The notes beneath the pieces were generated by a model. It saw only the letters and a list, made by a program, of their open reading frames with translations. It was not told the DNA's origin and made no database searches. This document shows positions 32,640 to 47,500 of a DNA stretch of 64,000 bases, piece by piece. The stretch covers positions 25,182,925 through 25,246,924 of the forward strand of contig NC_132878.1 of NCBI RefSeq assembly GCF_030463535.1, read 5' to 3'. The translations under genes and the position numbers were made by a program. How positions within the stretch are numbered: position 1 is the stretch's first letter; every line of letters starts with the position of its first letter. The DNA comes from Salminus brasiliensis. Lineage: Eukaryota > Chordata > Actinopteri > Characiformes > Bryconidae.

Positions 32640-35600
32640 GAATGTGTACAATGACCTGGAGGAAGTTGCATACATCAACACACACCAACCTCACAAGTGT
32701 GTGACGCAAGCATTAAATCAATCATGTTTACTGTGAAACAAAGGTAGCAGTGCCTGTATAGTTACAGGGAACTTGGTTCAACCACAAATATTAAACTTGT
32801 AAACAATGAATGGAAGTAATAATGTTGCTGTAACATGAGTAGAATCATTTAAATCACAGAAAAATAATCAACACCTGGGCAACTGTAGTGTTTTGTGCAG
32901 AGTATTGATGTTTAGGTGTTTTGAACTTTTGGAAGCTAAAAACAATGTTCTTTATGTTTTTAATGTTTTATGAGTTTTGACCTTTCATATGGGGGAACCA
33001 CTGAAGTGCTGTGCATTTTCACCTAATAAATAATCACCTAATTAATTTATCACAAAGATAAAATATGACAAAAATAAAGACAAATCCCACACAGTGAACT
33101 TGTATCCAAAACTTTAATTTTATATAGGTTTTTTTCTTTTCTTTTTTTTTCTTTTTACAATAAATATTCTGTATGCATGACTGTACGGTTTAATAGTCAG
33201 AACAAGATGTCTGCACATTCAGTTAAGGCGACAGAAAGGAACCAGCCATGTCTAGACCAAAACCTATTATTGATTTCCAGTTGTTTATGTAGACTAGGAA
33301 GAAGCCAACGTTGGTGTCTGTATCTGCGCTTCACCTTAAGATGCTAACATGGCTAATTAACAAACTAGCATTGGTTTATTTACATGACTGCATCTAGCCT
33401 CTACTTGCTTCTTAGTTAGTAATGTTAGCATGATTAGGTGATGTGATTTGCTCCTGTTTTATATGTATAAGAGCACAGCATGAGTTGAGGTGAGATACTG
33501 TGCTACAGCTCAGAAACATGCGTCTGGTCTCAAACACGCTTGTTAGTCTTTGTGCCCTTTGGAGTGAAAGGGTGCTTTCAGTTGATAAGTAGGGAAAAAT
33601 GCACTGGTAATGCCGTTATTTGCTTACTTCACCTTGAGTGGTGCACACAAGGTTGCCAGTTTGCTACAGTGGTTTCCACCCAAAAATTGCATGAAAAACC
33701 ACCCAAAACAACTCCTCAAAAACAATAACTTGCTAACTTTAAAAGCAACCCAGCATTTCTGTTCATGCCAATTCCCCAAAGCAGATATGACCAGTTATAT
33801 TGTAGAACTGTGTACTCTCTGCCAAGTTAGCTAGTACATAAATGAGTCAAAGCTTTAGGCACAGAAAAAGGCTGGTACTTGATAAGCAGCAAGACTTGTT
33901 TGCTTGTGATCTTTCAAACCCTGGTGTCAGTGGTAGAAAACCATTTTTTTTTCTTTTTTCAACCAAATCCACTCAATCGGGCAACACTGAGCGAACACCC
34001 TTTGGCTTTGCTGCCTTGGTAAGAGGAGCTTTTTTTTCTGTTTAAACTGAAATACATTTAGTGAAACTGGATGCCAATACACTGCCTTCAGTGAATAGCT
34101 TTTAAACCTGGGCATGAGCTGTTAGAGCAACGCTCAAACCCTGCAAGTAAAGCGCTTATCATCTGAAAGTGCCCTGAGGGCTGCTTTTTTGGAAATTGGC
34201 CCTCCATCCATCCCATCTCACGCTCCAGTAAAAGTCAAACATTTCCTTTTACATGTAATTAAACAATGAAATACAATAATTCAGAGGCAAAATATTGACT
34301 TGATGGCAGAGGCTTCTCCTTACAGATACCAGTCCAGATTTAAACACACTATTACAGTATTTAAAACACAATGTGAACAAGACCAACAAGGATGACCTCT
34401 GCCTGATGTGTGTCTTCAGCCATCTTTGTGTAACCATAACTTGCACATGTACTTCAGGACCAGAAAAACCTAATTTTGACTTAAAGCCATGATGCTTTGC
34501 ATAGGTCCAAATCAGAATGAAGATATTTAAGCCAGCCCTTGAAGACCATTAATTGGTCCACACTTTTGATCTATTTTCCATCACAAGGCTGCAAGTGTAT
34601 TTAAAAAACAAAACAAAACAAACATTAATGAGAAAGAGGTTCAGCCTCATTCAGTTCAATGGTTGATGCTGAGGTCAAAATCTTCACATTTGTAAATGAA
34701 CTGTGTATTATTTGCATTGAAATACATTGTTTTGAAACTCTTCTCCTTCTGTTTCACCTAATCACTTGAATCTTTCTATGAATGTTGGTTAATTAAACAA
34801 GTCTGGATTCCAAGTGGACTTTCAGGAAGTTCACAAAAAAGCTGTGTTATTCCCCTTCTGGCCTAACTAAATAGCAAGTTTGGAAAACACTGTCGATTTA
34901 AATTGGGTGTTTCTGATCCTTGTAAATGCCAGATTGTTGATTCTGCCTAGTTAGTCAACCAGTCATCAAATAATTAAAGTCACAATCTTTTTCACACATC
35001 AATCAGTTGCTCACAACACTTCACCTCACAAATCAGACAAAGGTTAAAGATGTAACAAACAAATCCTCTTACAAACCAATTTACTTAAATTTCTCCCAAA
35101 AATTAATTTCATTCAACAGTGATCAAAATATTCACACATTAACCAGCAGTTTCATCATACTTTTTTTTTATACAACATCAGAGATCACACTCAAGCATCA
35201 GGTTTATTTACAATGTGCAATTATACAATCAGCATTCTTGTCATGTCTTGTAGTGTCGGCATAGAGGATTGAGTTTTAAGTTCGTCATTTGTGGTGATTA
35301 ATTTGAAAATTTCCATGTTCAAAACGGTTTGGAGACTTGGATTACTGGTTGGTTAACTGGATAACTGGTGTTATGGGAAGTGTAGGTTTTATTTCAGTGA
35401 CACTAGTAAGATTAGTAGTTTACACTTGTAATTTGTATATTTTTTCCCACATATTTTCTCCTAATACACAGAAAATCATCGGCCCACGCAGCCATTGTAG
35501 AGGTATGTCGAACTACGCATTTCTAATGTGCATTTGGTTCAGAGCTACAGTACTGTAGGTTTATTGCTAAAATGTTATCACAGTAAAATGATCTCATGTT

Positions 35601-36229
35601 TACTTTTATATTTCACATGAATCATATTAGTTATGGGCCAACCTCTCAAATCTGCTCTGGAAAACCAGCCTAGCCCAAACCACAGAACAATTCTGCTTCT
35701 GAAATTGTCAGTCCAAAAATAAACAAAAATTCTGAAGTATATCTAGCATTTTATTGAAATTCTGTATAGTAAATCAGGAGGCATGAGGTAAATGGTTTGT
35801 CTAAAAACTAACGAGCATAGGCAGATGTAAAAATAAACTAGTAAAAGTGCATATGAATACAGGCCTTGTCCCTGAACTTATTTAAGGGTATGATAGATTT
35901 GAGGTCCTAAACTGAAAGTAATATAAGCAACTAGAGAACTGTCATATTGTCATACTGTCATATTACAGCTAGCCTTGTATTGATAATCTTTCCAGTTACC
36001 TTAATTTTAACCATGACCTTAATCTTAGGATCTACTGAGTCTCCGAATTGGGTGCAGTAATGAAATGACAAAGATTTCCTTCTAAACTCCAAGTGTGTGA
36101 TATGATGATATGAGTGCAAATTTCTGGTCAGACTGCTAATTTGCTACATTCACTTATAGTGCTACATTTTCTATTCTTTTCCATTTCTCTTACCAAACTT
36201 AAACAATTACGCCTTACTGTGTTTAATTT

Positions 36230-36510
36230 CTTTCAGTGCTGAATTACTGCAATGCTCTGTTCAAAAGTAAACCCTGCCAAGGCTCTACAGAAACTGCAAT
36301 AAGCCAAGACAGTCTTGTTACAATCTTGCTGAGAGTGCAGAAGCAAGATTACATCAGCTCTCTGCCTCCACCACTGCACCAGTTCTCATCAACCACAGAA
36401 TTTATAATGTAAAATTGATTTTAAGATCCTGGTGTTGACAATATAATGAGGCCCCATTGTGCATGGAAGGCCTTGTATATTTGCTGACCACCACAGGCAG
36501 TCTTGCACCC
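36230..36510 (+). mobile_element. LINE reverse-transcriptase 3' remnant
   Basis: Broken frames read LNYCNALF, then QDSLVTILLRVQKQDYISSL and KIDFKILVL. This is the conserved end of fish L2/Jockey-type LINE ORF2 (usually LDYCNALL ... FKIL). Stops and frameshifts show it is dead. Confidence 0.7.
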
Positions 36511-39500
36511 TGCAGTCGCCTTCTGGAGACTCTTACTGAACAGACGCATATTAATTCAATACGTATAATTTGTGTAGGAATCTTGTAGTATTACTATATG
36601 CCTTTTTTTTAAATTCCACAAATATAAACCTCAATGTACATTAAGGTAAGATAATGGGACCTCATATAATAATGAATTGGTTGACCTTTTAGTGCAGCTG
36701 GGTGCAGATTTGTGAATTAATTTTATTAATTTGTATTGTATTTTTTTGTATTAATTTAATTATTAATAAAAGTATTAATTTGACCCAATGACTTCAAGAC
36801 TATCTGGTCTAGAAGAGCTATGTATAGTACAGTTTGCAACATCCAGTTGATGTACACCAATATGAGCCAAAATTCCAAATCTTTTACATAATTTAATTAC
36901 ATAATTAAATGATGTAAATTTAATTATGTAACTAATTACACATTTAATTACAGAAGTTCTAGTTGTAGTTTTAAAATTGTGACAAATGTGAGAAACACAT
37001 TTTATTTGTAGACTAAACTGTAGATTAAAATACATGGTCAGAAAAAATATATACATTTATCTAGACTAATGTGTTAAAGTATAATGATCATATTTTTATA
37101 TTAAACTCTAAACTAAAATCTTTAAATATAATTATATTTATTTGTAGACTACACCACACTATTAAAGTAGTCTGCACATAAAATGGTACAAAACATAAAT
37201 TAGGCTTACATTCTAAATTGTACTCCAGAAGGCATTTTGTTTGTGTGTTTGTTTGGCTCTGTAAAGATCAGCAACAGCGTCAACCAGGCATACATTTTTC
37301 CTTCTAAAATACATTCATTAAATGTAAGAGAATGAATATACAGGAAAGGTCATGTATTTTGGCTACCCTACATAGTCTTTTTTCTATTTTAATTTAAAAT
37401 TTCTCAAAATTAGTGTTTTTAATATCTGTGGTCATTTTAGCATTATACAGTCATTGCTAACCTTAACCTGTTAATTAACAATTCGACCAATTCAATTTGA
37501 TTTGAGTAAAAAAAAAAAAGGCTAAATTGGCCATAACCATAACCTGACCCCAAGTCAATCAAAAGGAAAGATATGCATTCAAGTACAATTAATATGATAA
37601 TGATATTTTCAAGTATGTAGCATTCATACTGGGCAAAACCGGTGTAATTCGCAGCCACTTTTTGCGTTAGTTAGTAAGCTTGCACTGACATCATGCTTGT
37701 CGGATTAAAGTGTGCTTATTGCCTGAATATTGCATTTGCATTTTGTTGAATGTGTCTCTGAGTATACATTCAGTGGGATGAATTGAATTCCTTGAAGGAG
37801 ATGCTCTTGAATAGGAAGTCTATCTTTTTTTTCCATAATAAAAAACAGTATATTTGTCTAGTCTTTATAGTAAGCATTTCTAAAAAAATATCAGCTGTTA
37901 GCATGCTAGAATGCATCGCTTAATAGTTTGACGCAGCACTTTTAATATTTCATTCAGGATATTTTTTCTAGGGGAAACTTTATCTAGGGGTTTCTAGGGA
38001 TTGTCAAGTATTCATTCATCTGCTTTTTTTTTTTTTTTTTTTTTACATTTTTTTTATTTGCATTATATTGTTTTGCATTTGCTTTTTCCTCCCCACCAGT
38101 AGGTGGTATTAGAAGCGATTACAGGCACCTGTGTTTGATCTCAAGCAAAAAAAAATCCATCAGTAAAATAATAAATCAAAAGCTTTATGCTGAGTTGGAC
38201 TCACGCTGCAGCTGAAAAACACACTTGCACAGTATTCCAGCTTTTTTTGTTTGTCTGTTTGTTTTTTTAGCATTCACCTTTCAATGTCCAGTTCAACACC
38301 AAATACATCATTGGTGCTCTTGTGCAACATGTAGCAACGCCTGCCACAGCTCAACAAATCTGATAAAAACTGAAGAGACTGGAGAAGGCTGTACACATTT
38401 ACGAAATATGGCATTTCATATTGAGCTCCAGCTAAATTCATAGCCGAATTATTAGCACAGATGTATTAACTGACGTGATTTATCACAACTCCAGGGCACA
38501 TCAACCCACAATTATCCAACAAACCAACAACTCTCATTGTAATTGTTGGCATTTCTGTAGAACATTCCCCCTCTTTCACATCACTTTTTGTCAGTTGCTC
38601 TGTGAAGGCAGCAGCCTGCAATGTTTTTGAGAGCATTCTGACGGTCTGAAGCAGTTGGAAAAGAAATTTTGAGTCGAATCCACCTCAGTTAAAAGATCAA
38701 ACCAAACACACCAAAACTGCATCACATTTAAGTCATTTCAATGAAACCAGTATAGCTTTTTCCCCCCTTATCTAATAAAAACAGTCCTGTTTTGGCATTG
38801 GCCTATATCTTGTTAAATGTAAGGAGATGAAAGTGTGCAATAATACAAAGCATATGTAAATATATGCATAACATCCGTAAGGCCCATCCATCTAATGTGC
38901 ATCTCTGCTTACAAATAAACCAAATAGAAAGATGTAAAAATGTATTTCATTAAAATTAAGGGAGTGGAATGAACACAACAACATGAGAAATCAAAACGTG
39001 CATTTCATTTAAAGGTTTTGAGCGTAAAATAAAATTATTATAAATATGTTTATAATAAATTCTGTTACACTCATGCTGCCTAGCATAGTGCTAAGTGATT
39101 GTGGAAGAGGAAGGGCCAATTGTCCTCTCCTGGCCACCAATGTTCTTTTTTCATACTTGTACTTGACTTGTGAGATACATTGCAGCTCAGTTCGCTTCTT
39201 TTCTGAAACAAAAAAAAAATATTTGTTTATAACTTATTATTAGTGTACAATTAATGTTATTAGCCAATTCAAAAAGTCAGCCAGGCCCTACTAAACGGCT
39301 TGCGACTGAAATAGACGAAACAACTCCTGACCATCAATATCCACACTTTTGTGGCAATGATGGATAGTCCTGCAGAATGACATGTCTGCTGTGTTTGCCG
39401 CTGCAACATGCAATTCTGTTGTTTAAAAATTGAGGTAGGCAAAGCCAGCTAACGCTACTAGCTAGCTAGCTAACTAACAGCTAGCCCTATCATTAATGCT

Positions 39501-39789
39501 ACTAATATGGGTTACTGAGCTCAAGTCTAAGCTAGCTAGCTATTTGAAGACACTCTTCAGTCAGGTTAGCTTAAGCTTAATGAGGTGATCTGGACTAACA
39601 TTAGTTAGTGTTAGCTATTGAGGTAGCTAAAGGGTTGAAAAGCAACTATGCAGCTAATGTCTTCTGCTTATTTGATTGGATTATTTTGGTTTTTTTTTAA
39701 TGAGAACTTTTCCAAAGTATCTTCTATCTGAGACTGAGCTGTGTGGGATTTAAGAGAACCCATGATAGTTTGAAAAATAGTCTGTCAAC

Positions 39790-40215
39790 TCGGATTATGT
39801 TCCGATACTTGTTCCGAGAGCCATCAGGCTCTTCAGCTTTTCCCAGTGGGGCTGGAAGAGGAGGACAGAGGACAGATGAGGACAGAGTCTCTTATGTTTA
39901 ATCATAGGTATATTATTCTGTACTATTAACACTTTACTGTACATCCTGTACCTGTGCACCCCTGGACACTATTGACACTTTACTTAAATACCATTATATG
40001 CAGATGTTTATTAAGTATTGTCATTTATCTGCGGATACCTGCTCCTCCTGCACATTATTTATTCTTTATTCTTTATTACTGCACTCCGGTTAGGGTTTAA
40101 ATGCATTATTTACATTTATTTATTGTGATAATGTGCTGTATTTTGTTACTGCTACTGTCTGCTAAATTCCCTTCGGGATCATTAAGTTTTCTATCTATCT
40201 CTCTATCTATCTATT
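39790..40215 (+). mobile_element. 3' end of a non-LTR retrotransposon
   Basis: Contains ccatcaggctcttcagcttt, repeated tactattaacactttactgt-type phrases, then attcccttcgggatcattaa followed by (TCTA)n. This is the typical untranslated tail of a fish LINE, plus-strand orientation. Confidence 0.6.
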
Positions 40216-41510
40216 TGTCCTTTTAACTTTGCCTCCTTTCATAGGTTAAATAGTGTGATCATGTTTGTTGTGCTGGTTCTACCATTAACACTATGCTTTG
40301 GATTAGCCACGCTTAAAGCAGGGAGGGAGCAGAATCAGGTTCATTTAAACAAAGGGTTTAAATGACTATCAGATGTTGCTCTGTGTCATGAAGGTGACAT
40401 GCTCTTGTGTATGTATTTATATGAGTTGAACAATGTTTCTGCTTTGCTTCAGGACTCGTCCCATCATCCTTGCTGAGTTTGTCCCAATATGGTTTCCTCT
40501 CGCTTTGCATTTGCTTCTCCAGTTTTATTGCTTTCAAGGCTCCTAAAGATTACAAACATGTTAGTTACTTAATTTACTTTCACTGTACCGCTTACTGTAA
40601 CTGCATCAGTGATGTTTCACACAGTAAACCTGCATAACTGTCAAAGACCCTTGTCCTATTTGATTTTAGATTTGCAGTATTTAACTTTTATATTTAGGTA
40701 CACATTTTATTTAAGAATGATTTGTAATCATCTTAACATGATTTAAAAAGTGTATTACAGTTCTTTTTATAGCAGTAGCATAATAGTAGTAGTATTTGAA
40801 TCACCATTAATTAATAATTACTTACTAGTAGTACTTTAGTATTAATGTTTTTATGTTTTACCTTTACTCACACTGTTTGATTTAGACTATTTTATCCTGG
40901 TTAAATCCTGTTTTTTTTATTATTTGGGGATTTTTTTTATATACCACACAGTCTTTCATGAGTTGACATAAGGTCAACTGCAGAGGAAATGCTAACCACT
41001 GGTCATCCAATCAAGTCTAAGACCCCTCCAACACAGTCCTTCAGTTCCCTCCAGCTAATTCACATTTAGCTCTATTGCACATCTCAGCTCTTGGAGTCCA
41101 ATAAATAGCACTTAATTACTTGCTCAGATGTACCGGAGTACGCGTAGAAGAAACTATTAACTGGTTGGAAAGCTTTTACTTGATTACTGGAAGCTGAACA
41201 GCAGAAGTAATCGAACTGAGCCTGGATCCGAGTAAACAACCAACCACATCACACACGCCTGCAGACACGAGTGCTACTTTTTGAGTAGTCAAACCTAATG
41301 ATGTTCTTTTTCCACAGCAGTGTAACTACATTATTCCATGCAGATTTAGAGCTAGCTTTATTCTGATTACATAGTAGGACAACAAGGGTACATAAGGTCA
41401 TTTATATAAAGAAGATCTTAGAGATTATTAATAGTTTTTTGTAAACAGAGATGTGAACTGACAGGACAGGCCAAGCTTTGTGGGTGTTGACTGTGTGTGT
41501 CATGTCCGTT

Positions 41511-44500
41511 TCATGCTTTCTTTGGTGTGGGTTTAGGTGTGGATTTGGAGCCTGACAGACCATTTTCTGTGTTGTCGATCCCTGAAGACGAGACAAGGCA
41601 CTCCTTACTGCAGAACATGGAGAAAGAGAGGGAGGGAAGCAGGGAACAAGAAAGAAAAAGACGACCATTAGGTGTTAATCATTGCTCTTACATTGTGACC
41701 ACTACATATGCCAGTGCGATTAACTACTGTTCAAAATGAATAGATAATTTTTTTTTAAAGTACAACATTGAACTATTTTATCCTACAAGTTGTTTCAAAT
41801 AGCAAATCTATCATCATTAATATTTTTTCATAATTTTGCTGTTGTGTTTAATATTTTACTATACACAAAAACAACAGAGGAATGTATTGCAAAGACAAAA
41901 AGTACTTTTAGAAGTCAATACATTATGTCTTTTGGCAACAACAAGGTGTTACTAATTGAAACATAATTAACTGTAATGATAGAAAATAAATTAATTAAAT
42001 GCGCCTATTTTAAAATAATCTGAAAATTTTAAAATAATTATTTGTAATCACAAACTTTAGCACAGGACTAGTTCAACAGTATATGTGTTTGCAACCATAT
42101 TATTTATATAAATTAAAAACACACACATATTTGAAAACATTGATTTAACCTCTCCAACTGCAAGAGACATTATAAATGAGGAGACCGATCACTGGTTGAA
42201 ATATGAATTGTTATCAACATGGCATCTGTTTACAGATAACTTCCTGCCCTACAGCAAAATGAGCTGATCGGCTGGCTGGTGGCTCATTTTGCATATTTTC
42301 CTCTGAGTGGAGGAACCCTCCCTCGATGTGGAGATCTGCGCCAGTGCAGTAGAAATAGAAGCCTGGTCTTGTCTGACTGGAAATAAGATGGCAGCTGAGT
42401 GAGTATTCATATTAATGATGGCATATTTTAGTGCCAATACACTAGTGCTTTGCAACTTTGTGTGTTCAATTAGTGGCTAAGCTGGGAAACTAAGTCATGC
42501 TAGATACATCCATGTGAAATCCATAGACCCCCCCCCCCCCTCTCTTGCCTTTTTTAACAAACAAACATCAAATATCCATATGTTTATATAAGAAAAAAGG
42601 CTCTCTATGGAGTGCTAATATTTTTATGATTAATGATGAATAGATCTATAGATGAAACAAATGCCTATTCAATTAAAATGAATATTCATAGGTGGCATAT
42701 TTCAAAAGTGGTGTTCTGACCTTAAGGAAGACACCTTGAAAAATTATTTAGATAGATGTGTTGATCTCCAAAGAGCAAATTGTGGAATAACATCTGTTGT
42801 TTTTATAATTCTTAAATAAAACATGCAAAATATTCTGGTGTCTAATATGTGTAAACTTCACATAATATTTTATATATTAATACAATATATTATATAATAT
42901 TAACATAATATATTGTTTTTGTAAATACAAATTATACATAACCAAAGGAATTTGAAAGGACAGATGTAAACAGAGGCTCACTTTTTCTCCTCAAGCTTGG
43001 CGAGGACGAAGAGTGTGAAGTTCTTGAGCAGCATGAAGATCATCAGCAAAGCTATACCGCCTCCAACACAGGAGACAATGATGATGGTCAAAGTGTTGTC
43101 CACAACTCTCACTGAGAAATACAGAGAAAGAGAGAAATGATTTCCATTAGGTTATATTACTTGGGATTGCTGCTTCAGATCAGTGTCATTATTGGACAGA
43201 AATGTCTCTTACTTTGGTTTAAGGGCTCTTAATGACATAAGCTGTTTACTGATATTAAGAAATTGTTTTTTAAGCTGATTTTACAAGGTAGGGGTTTCTA
43301 ATAAAGTGGATAGTGAGAGTGTGCTATTGGAATGCAGGTGATACAAAATCTCGCTCTTTAACAGACATTCATTGTCCTTCACTCACATTCATCTACCACG
43401 TAGAGGGTGAAGATGGCACTGTGGTTCTTGCCCTTCTCTTTGGGGTTCTTGCCGAAGCACGTGTACTCCCCTGCATCCTCGAACGTCACGTTCCAGATAA
43501 TTATGGACACGTTGTTGCTCTTGCTGGAGCCCACAAATTCCACTCGCTCGCGATAAATATCAATGGATGATGGCTCCACGTTGTCAGTTGGGATCACAGA
43601 GTCAATTACCTAATTACCAACACAGCAATCAGTAACAAGCAGTGTCATCTGACTGGATGGAAGCTGTTTGCAATAAAGCAATCAAACACAGCAATCAAGA
43701 ACAATTTATAATAATTTATAGATATAATTTATAAAAATGTATAATGATATACATATGGTGATTTCTCCAAATTCAACACAAACTGACACTGCATTCTCAG
43801 ACCTATTCAACCCCTTCATGACAAGCGTCTTCAGTACTTCAGTACTAGTAGAGAAAGAAACGCCCATCAGCATCTGCCAGCATTCCTGAGGATGGCAGAA
43901 TGGCCTCCAGTTCACTAATATTCTTGGGTTCGTGTGCTGCACCGCCTTCTTCAAATAGTACCAAAGATTTCCTACAGGGTTCAAGACAGGTGCAGGACAG
44001 TGATCTCTTCTCTGAACATTTTGGACAGCTCTCTTGACTGAGATACAGTCCAGGTTTTTGATGCGTTTTATCTCTCACACGATGCAACTAATGAAGCCCT
44101 TGATTTGTCACCTGATGTGTCACCTGTTACCTCCTTTATTCTATTCAATGCTGTGCATATTTCTACATATATACTTAAATAAGTACTGGGTTGATTAATT
44201 AGCAAGATAACATTTATTATGTATTATCCTTTCTGTTTCGCTTTTTTTCTGTTTTAGACCATATCCAGCCATTCCCAGTAATGCAAAGAATGCAGTCAGT
44301 CTGTACTAAACGTCATCTGTCCTGTTTTGAATATTTGGTGGGCTTGAGAGGAATGTCCCAACTTTTCAGTGCCGTACAGTCAGCTGCAAGCCCAACGTCT
44401 TTTCCACTCTGAGACCTCTCATTTGGGATGGAATGCTGTCGTTAATAAGCGGCATAATAACTCCCCCGAGCTGCTTGTACACCTAGGCCTGTAATTCCCA

Positions 44501-47500
44501 GGGTGGCCAACTTGCCGGAGTCGAGGCCAGCATCTCGTTCTACTGGAATGGATTGTTTGTAAGCCCATTCCTGGTGAAAGTGGGTCAGTGGAGACAGTCC
44601 AGATAGTGATATTTAAAACCTCCTTAACATCTCTGTGCTCCATTTCTGGGTTTAAAACTGTGACGACCATTGTGGTCCCTCCCGCTAGCCTGGTCCACAT
44701 GGATAGTTGTGCTTCTATTGAAATCACCCACCCTGTTAAATGCAAGTAACTATACACAGTCCTTATTATCTGCAAACATTTTTACATATATAATCTTTGT
44801 AGCATTTTGTTAAAACAAGTGATCTGTCTAAAAACGACAATTTTATTACACTTGCACAGGTTCAAACCAGACCAAGCTGTGACCAAAACTGTGCCCTATT
44901 CACTATCCCTTACTTGGGAACATCTAGGTCATTACAGTGCACTGGAAATTTGGCATTACGCTTCCGGACACCACTTCAAAATGGCAAATGAGTCCCAAAG
45001 TAGTGAACTTTATAGTGAACGGGGAACAGTTTTGAACACAGCTCTTGTTCCAAAAATATGCGAAATATTGAATAAAATAACTTCAGCTGTCACGGCCTTG
45101 CCTCCTAGCCACACCTCTGAGCCTTGGCTGAGAGTAGTCATAGACTGACCATATGCCAAGCAGAAATGCTGCCACTTTTTTGATAATTTTTTGTATTTCT
45201 ACCTGATTTCAGAACCCTTTTTAATGGGTTTGACTTCTTGACTTGTGCATTTTAATGTTTGTATTATATCTGATGATTTACTGTCCTGAGCTTTGTACCT
45301 AGAGAACTATATGAGACCTCACTGTGCACGTGTCACAAGAGGGTCATTATATCAGCCTACATTTGACTGGACACTAGAGCTGATAATCAAAAGTGATCAT
45401 CAGCAAAAACAGAAGAGATCTACAACCCATGTTGGGAAATGAAAGATTTCCCTGACACTCACCTTCTGCATGGTGCCGTTGTCGTTGAACTCCCATTTGA
45501 AATAGAGGTTATGGATGCCGATGCAGCTGGCGTAGGTGCAGGGCAGCAGGACATCACTTCCGTTCACTGCCTCCAGAAAAGGAATCTTACCTGTGGACAT
45601 CTCTAACGCCTCAATGCCACATACTGCGTCAAGAGAGAGAGGGCAGAGAACATTTCTCAGCTCAGTTCTCAGTTCCTTTAAGTCAGCAGATCCTTTAAGT
45701 CCTGTATGTTGTGAGTTGGGGCCTCCATAGGCACACCCTTACACCCTTTTGTGGACCACTTTTGGTAGGTATTGACCACTGCATACCAGAAGAACCCCAC
45801 AAGACCTCTCTGATGTCTAGCTATCACAATCTACTTCTAGTTACAGTGGCTCAAATTCATTATGCATTTCCTGCTTTGACCACATCGCCTTCAAGAACTG
45901 ACTGTTCACTTGCTGCCTAATATACCCCAGTCCATGTCACTGTAGAGGAAGATAATCAACGTTTTTCACCTAACCTGTCAGTGGAGCTGATAAGATGAGT
46001 GATTGGTGTATCTAGAACTTACAGAAGTGCTAGTTTAAATGTTGATATTCTCATTATAGAAAGAGGGAATTATACAGTGTGCCAGACATGTTGTACTGAT
46101 GTTCAAATTATTAGTATAACTATAGGAAAGCTTCAGAATAATGTTTGGTCTTATGAGGCCTTCTGTCCTGCTCCTGAAGTCTCAAAACCTAACACTGGAA
46201 GAGTAAATATAGCAGACATGATTATAATAATAAAAGAAAATGAACAAAAATTGCAGATGCATTTTAATGAGTGCCCAATATCATTAGGCCTTCTCTGAAG
46301 AGCTAGAAGGCCTTGAGGCTTGCATGTACTTGCATTCTTACAGAGTTGTATCACAAGCAGACACTAGCGATACGAAATGCTATCAAAGCATCTCCTTTGT
46401 GTTCCTTTCTCTCTCTTTGCTTTTCTCTCTCTCCCCCTATTTCTCTTGCCCTCTCACTCTCCTTCTCAGTCTCTCTCTCTCTCCCGCCCTCTCTCTCTTG
46501 CAGCAATGATGCTGCAAAAAAACACTCATTCACAAAAAGGGGCTGCCTCTCGCTCTCTCTCCCTCTCTCTCTCTCTGCAGTGAGGGCATGATTCTGGAAG
46601 GACATTGATTACTTCCATCTCCTCCAACTGTAAGTCTCCCACTCCATTAGAGTTATAAAGTGAAAGTGCAAAATAATAGTGATGCAGCAAAAAAAAACGG
46701 CTAAACCTGCTGTGAATGAGAGCTCTAATGGGACTGTCCGCTTTGCCAAAAAACAAACCAAAAAAACAAAACAAAAATGCAGCAGTTTAGTGATTCAGAA
46801 CCAGTAAACTGCCAGGAGGTTAGCAGGTTCGCTAGCTCCGGAAGAGAGAGGCACTAATTTATTTCATGGAAACATCCTGAAGAGGCTGTAAAAGAACACA
46901 GCACGTTGGGAACATCGATATTGAAGTGGGTAATTTAGGCATTTTTTGCCTGTATCAGCGTGGTTGAGGTGACTAATGGGACAAAGAAAAGGCAATGGGT
47001 TTAGAATGAAAGACATACTGTTTCATTCTCAGGCTATTTTTCTCTGCTATTCTCAACATCCCTCTTTTTGGGCTCTTAGTTGCCTTAGTTTTCTTAGTTC
47101 TAGATCACAAACATCACTCCAACTCATCCCATAGGTATTGGATGGAGCTCCATCACCACTGCTCCACAGCTCGCTCCAAATGCTGGGCTTGGGGGGGGGG
47201 GGGTTATGTGCAGTAGTGACCCATTAGTCATTGGATATTATACAAGCTGTGTGTGCGCTGTGTCAGCAGTGGATGCACTCTGAGGTAGCTGAGTGCTCTA
47301 ACTAGAAGGTGTGTCTGGATACTTTTGGAAATATGGTGTATCCATCGTCCGTTAATGATTTACATTTACATTTATGGCATTTAACTGACGCTCTTATCCA
47401 GAGCGACTTACAAGGTTACTGAATATTACAGAGATGGGCCAATGTAGTGTTAGGAATCTTGCCCAAGGACTCTTATTGGTGTAGCACAACATAGTCACCC

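Larger units (their letters stand above)
32640..41510. other. 8.9-kb gene-poor interval between tmprss4 and scn4b
   Basis: No coding exon was recognised on either strand. It begins with the probable tmprss4 3' UTR (ATTAAA near 32713) and ends with the scn4b 3' side. Two LINE remnants (36230-36510, 39790-40215) and a 25-base poly-T (about 38023-38047) are the only clear elements. Open frames here look like chance. Confidence 0.6.

Noticed and set aside
38225-38443. 72-aa ORF with a signal-like hydrophobic start
   Set aside because: No splice partners, no recognised family and a T-rich context; likely chance.
46351-46605. Arg/Glu-rich and Ser/Leu-rich ORFs
   Set aside because: Both strands simply read a CT/GA low-complexity tract in scn4b intron 1.
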